Source: Nocardioides sp. TRM66260-LWL
Lineage (GTDB): Bacteria; Actinomycetota; Actinomycetes; Propionibacteriales; Nocardioidaceae
Assembly: GCF_020075545.1 (NCBI RefSeq)
Contig: NZ_JAIQZK010000004.1
Coordinates: 186,001 to 250,000, forward strand
Reading direction: 5' to 3'
DNA: 64,000 bases
A program made the position numbers and the translations under genes. Below the pieces are notes generated by a model. That model was not told the DNA's origin. It saw nothing but the letters and a program-made list of their open reading frames with translations, and did no database searches. Below, piece after piece: positions 61,243-64,000 of the stretch; position 1 is the first letter of the stretch; each line of letters begins with the position of its first letter.

Positions 61243-62793
61243 TCAGCGAACGACGAGCTCGGACTCCTCGGCGTGCGCCTCCTCGATGCGGCGCAGCCGC
61301 AGGCGGGAGCGCTCGGTGAGCATCGAGACCGCGTAGATGGTCAGCGCGAGGATCGAGACCCAGAAGATCGCCTTGTACGCGCCGGCCATCGACGACTCCA
61401 GCGGCGACATCAGCCCGGCGAGCACGCTCACGGCGACCAGGCCGCCGAAGGCGCGGCTCGAGAGCCGCATGGCGCACCAGAACGGCGCGATCCACAGCAG
61501 GTACCACAGGTGGACGACGGGGCTGAGCAGCACGAGGGCGCCGACGGCGGTGGCCGTCGCGACGACGGCGCGCTCGGGGCGTCCGGTGGGCGCGCGGAGC
61601 GCGGTGATCGCGATGATCACCAGGGCGGCCGCCGTGCCGACGTGCCGGACGAGGCCGAGGAAGGTGGCCGGCGGCGTGCCGAGGCCGACGTGCAGGGCGA
61701 TCCAGTCGAGGATGCCGCCGACGTCGGTGGTGATCGAGTAGACGGTGTTGACGGTGGCCGGCACGCCCAGGCCGGCGATCCAGCCGGAGCCGATGCCGGA
61801 GACGACGCCGAGGCCGAGGAGGGTGGCCACGGCCACCGCGCCCACGCTCGCGAAGCGCCGCAGCCGCGCCGTCATCGGCGCCGCGAGCGGCAGGGTCGCG
61901 AGGACGACGCCGACGCAGACCAGGCCGGCCGGCGCCTTGATCGCGGCCGCGAGGCCGCCGAGGATCGCGCCGTAGACCCAGCCGCGCTCGACGGCGGCGA
62001 CGACGGCTGCGGCCATCAGGCCGACCATGAGCAGGTCGTTGTGGAGGCCCGCGACGCCGTTGGTCATCATCAGCGGCGAGGCCAGGGCGAGGGCCGAGGC
62101 GAGGGCGGGGTCGACGCCGCTCCAGCGCGCCATCCGCGGCACGGCCCAGGCGAGCAGCACCAGGCCGAGCAGGGCCACCAGGCGGTGCGCGACGACGAGC
62201 AGCCAGGGGTTGCCGGTGTACGACGCGGCGACGTCGCCGAAGATCAGCGGCAGCGGGCCGTACGGCGTCAGGGTGGTGATCCACATCGGGTCGACGGCCT
62301 CGATGATGGGTCCGGAGAGCACCGCCGGGCCGTGCTCGTACGGCGAGACGCCGAGGTGGACCATCATCCCCTGGGCGGCGTAGGACCAGCCGTCGCGGGA
62401 GAACATCGGCGGCGCGATCAGCAGCGGCAGGCTCCACAGCACCGTCGCGTGCCGGACCAGGCCGAGGGCGACGCCGCGCGCGTCGGCGGTGGCGTCGGCC
62501 GCGCGGCCGACGCGGGCGACGTGCCGGCACAGCTGCAGCCATGCGGTGGTGAGCAGGCCGAGGCCGACGACGACGGCGGTGAGGCCGGTCAGGTGGCCGA
62601 CGTCGGAGTCGCGCATCGCGACGAGGAGCGGCCAGCCCATCGGCACCGAGGACTGCGGCAGGGTGGCGACGACGAGACCGCCGAGCAGCACGAGCGTGCT
62701 GCCCAGGACGCCGCGGCCCAGCATGCCGCGGCCGCTGCGCCGGACGGGGGCGCCGATGCGTCCGCCGGTGGCGGTGTCGGTGACGGTGCTCAT
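61243..62793 (-). CDS. mptB: polyprenol-phosphomannose-dependent alpha-1,6-mannosyltransferase, MptB-like
   Basis: A 516-residue GT-C membrane enzyme with about 12 helices. The family region FSRDGWSYAAQGMMVHLGVS then PYEHGPAVL, plus VDPMWITTLTPYGPLPL and GLHNDLLMVG, match MptA/MptB of Corynebacteriales, which build the alpha-1,6-mannan backbone of lipomannan on the outer face of the membrane. ATG at 62793 with GAGGAG upstream. A TAGAAT at 62882-62877 overlaps the stop of the upstream EamA gene and may be its promoter. Confidence 0.82.
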   Translation of the reverse strand: MSTVTDTATGGRIGAPVRRSGRGMLGRGVLGSTLVLLGGLVVATLPQSSVPMGWPLLVAMRDSDVGHLTGLTAVVVGLGLLTTAWLQLCRHVARVGRAADATADARGVALGLVRHATVLWSLPLLIAPPMFSRDGWSYAAQGMMVHLGVSPYEHGPAVLSGPIIEAVDPMWITTLTPYGPLPLIFGDVAASYTGNPWLLVVAHRLVALLGLVLLAWAVPRMARWSGVDPALASALALASPLMMTNGVAGLHNDLLMVGLMAAAVVAAVERGWVYGAILGGLAAAIKAPAGLVCVGVVLATLPLAAPMTARLRRFASVGAVAVATLLGLGVVSGIGSGWIAGLGVPATVNTVYSITTDVGGILDWIALHVGLGTPPATFLGLVRHVGTAAALVIIAITALRAPTGRPERAVVATATAVGALVLLSPVVHLWYLLWIAPFWCAMRLSSRAFGGLVAVSVLAGLMSPLESSMAGAYKAIFWVSILALTIYAVSMLTERSRLRLRRIEEAHAEESELVVR

Positions 62794-62879
62794 GGGACTC
62801 CTCGTGCCGGTGTCCCACGGGTGGAGGGCGGACGGCGGCAGGCTCGGGGCGGGGAGGGTGTGGTGCACCCGTGGCGATT

Positions 62880-63815
62880 CTAGGGGTCGACGAGCGCGTG
62901 AGCAGGATCCGCGCGGGGGATGCGGCGTGCGAGGGTGCTCACGTCGGCGGCCCGCGGGGGCGCGTCGCTGCGGGCCAGGCCGAGCGCGCCGAGCAGCATC
63001 AGCGCCGACGCTCCCCCGATGCCGGCCGCCTGCGCCGCGGTCGTCGGGGCGTCCTGGGCGGCGAGGCGGGCGATCGCCAGGCTGGCCAGCGGCGTGACGA
63101 CGGTGAGCGTCGCGATCGTCCACGGCAGGTGGCCGGCGGCGAGCGCGCGCTGGCCCACGAGCGTGGAGGCGACGACGCTGACCAGCAGGGCGTAGGCCGG
63201 CCAGCCGAGCAGCAGCGCGGGCGGGGCGGCGGGGTCGTAGGCGTCGGCGACGACGTCGAGCAGCACCGCCGTGCTGGCGCAGCACAGGCCCGTGGCCAGG
63301 GCGAGCAGGAGCGGGCCGCGTCCGGGACGCGGGTCGCGGGCCAGCGCCGCGAGGCCGACACCGGCCAGGGCGACGGCGCCGAGCGCCACCGCGCCGAGCA
63401 GGAGCGGCAGCCGCGCGTCGGCCGCGGCCGACAGCGGCGGCCTGGGCCCGACGACGCCCACCAGGACGAACGCGCCCGCGCACAGCGCGAGCGCCGCGAC
63501 GATCGCCGGCACGGTCGGACGCCGGCGCAGCTGGCGCGCGGCGAGCAGGAGCGCCACGACGACCTGGAGGCTCACCACCGGCTGCACGACCTCGACCGAC
63601 GCGCGCCGCAGCGCCCAGGCCTGGAGCGCGAAGCCGCCGACGTTCAGCAGCCAGCCGGCCCACCAGCGCCGGGTCGCCAGCGCGGCCCGGACGCCGCCCG
63701 GCGCGGGCGTCCCGTCGGCGACGCGTCCGGCCGACTGCTGGAGGGCGGCGGAGCCGGCGAACAGCACCGCGGCCGCGCCGGCCCCGGCGACGGCCGCCAC
63801 CACCTCGCTGATCAC
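62880..63815 (-). CDS. EamA/DMT-family transporter
   Basis: A 311-residue protein with ten predicted helices in two five-helix halves; the first half holds SVEVVQPVVSLQVVVALLL (the EamA conserved strand), the second TLTVVTPLASLAIARL. Small-metabolite transport is likely; the substrate is unknown. GTG at 63815 with TAGGGT eight bases upstream. Confidence 0.82.
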   Translation of the reverse strand: MISEVVAAVAGAGAAAVLFAGSAALQQSAGRVADGTPAPGGVRAALATRRWWAGWLLNVGGFALQAWALRRASVEVVQPVVSLQVVVALLLAARQLRRRPTVPAIVAALALCAGAFVLVGVVGPRPPLSAAADARLPLLLGAVALGAVALAGVGLAALARDPRPGRGPLLLALATGLCCASTAVLLDVVADAYDPAAPPALLLGWPAYALLVSVVASTLVGQRALAAGHLPWTIATLTVVTPLASLAIARLAAQDAPTTAAQAAGIGGASALMLLGALGLARSDAPPRAADVSTLARRIPRADPAHALVDP

Positions 63816-63823
63816 GGGCCCGG

Positions 63824-63829
63824 ACCCTA
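63824..63829 (-). promoter_or_regulatory. -10 element of a leaderless promoter (EamA transporter)
   Basis: TAGGGT on the minus strand, eight bases before the GTG at 63815. Confidence 0.45.
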
Positions 63830-64000
63830 GAGGGGCCGGGTGGGCGCCCGACGAACGCCGCGTGAACGCGGGGGTCCGACGCCGACCACCCCCCTGGGCG
63901 GATAGGACTCGCGGATCCGGGGAAGAGGAGAGGAGTCGACCGGCGGTCCGGGAGCGAGGGGGCACTCACGCAGAGCCCGGAGCAGCTCGCTGCCGGACCG
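63830..64000 (+). other. right-edge region without a recognised gene
   Basis: No convincing coding start is seen. GATAGGACT near 63900 and a purine-rich GGGGAAGAGGAGAGGAG tract at about 63918-63934 look like a promoter and ribosome-binding-like sequence for a rightward gene whose body lies outside the window. Confidence 0.3.

Noticed and set aside
63861..64000. A rightward gene starting at the GTG near 63861
   Set aside because: The frame is open to the edge but gives an arginine/proline-rich sequence without a ribosome binding site, typical of a chance frame.

Overview
The window is very GC-rich chromosomal DNA with almost every third codon position G or C, many GTG starts, and dense 4-base stop/start overlaps. 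Its core order is tRNA-Thr, tRNA-Met, rpmG, a hadA/hadB-like pair, murB, tRNA-Trp, secE, nusG, rplK, rplA, rplJ, rplL, a complete mkl-yrbE-mce operon, rpoB, rpoC. This marks an actinobacterium. The mce operon between rplL and rpoB, a MenJ-like menaquinone reductase, an MptB-like mannosyltransferase and an Rv0785-like dehydrogenase together suggest a member of the Nocardioidaceae/Propionibacteriales or a relative. The family-level guess is inference.

Layout, left to right. 1-9.1 kb: the start of an FAD dehydrogenase, a tetR gene with its palindromic operator and a heterodimeric ABC exporter, then pdxH, a citrate synthase and small accessory genes. 9.1-23.3 kb: serC, an esterase, topoisomerase IB, a four-gene operon led by a YdiJ-like FAD/Fe-S dehydrogenase, a hydroxyacid-oxoacid transhydrogenase, a tandem Nudix protein, a PlsC acyltransferase coupled to menJ, and a DUF4232 protein whose ribosome binding site lies in a hairpin. 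23.4-31 kb: rpoC and rpoB. 31-42.6 kb: an 11-gene mce lipid-import operon (mkl, two YrbE permeases, six Mce proteins, two Mce-associated proteins, the last fused to a degenerate J domain). 42.8-48.4 kb: rplL, rplJ with its leader, an aspartate aminotransferase, rplA, rplK, nusG, secE, tRNA-Trp. 48.5-54 kb: adenosine deaminase, murB, the hadAB-like pair, rpmG, two tRNAs and an amidase. 54-64 kb: LrgA/LrgB, pirin, an FdhF/YdeP-type molybdenum oxidoreductase, a proline-rich membrane protein, a glycosyltransferase, MptB and an EamA transporter.

No insertion sequences, phage genes, CRISPR arrays or resistance islands are visible; this is conserved core chromosome with a modest accessory fringe. 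The least explained signal is a set of intergenic inverted repeats at about 5.2, 17.8, 22.7 and 52.5 kb. Each has long perfect arms but its own unrelated sequence word. Other points of interest are the transhydrogenase next to a D-2-hydroxyglutarate dehydrogenase candidate, the hairpin that hides a Shine-Dalgarno sequence at 23.3 kb, the J-domain fusion in the mce operon, and many leaderless promoters with TAnnnT six to eight bases before the start codon.
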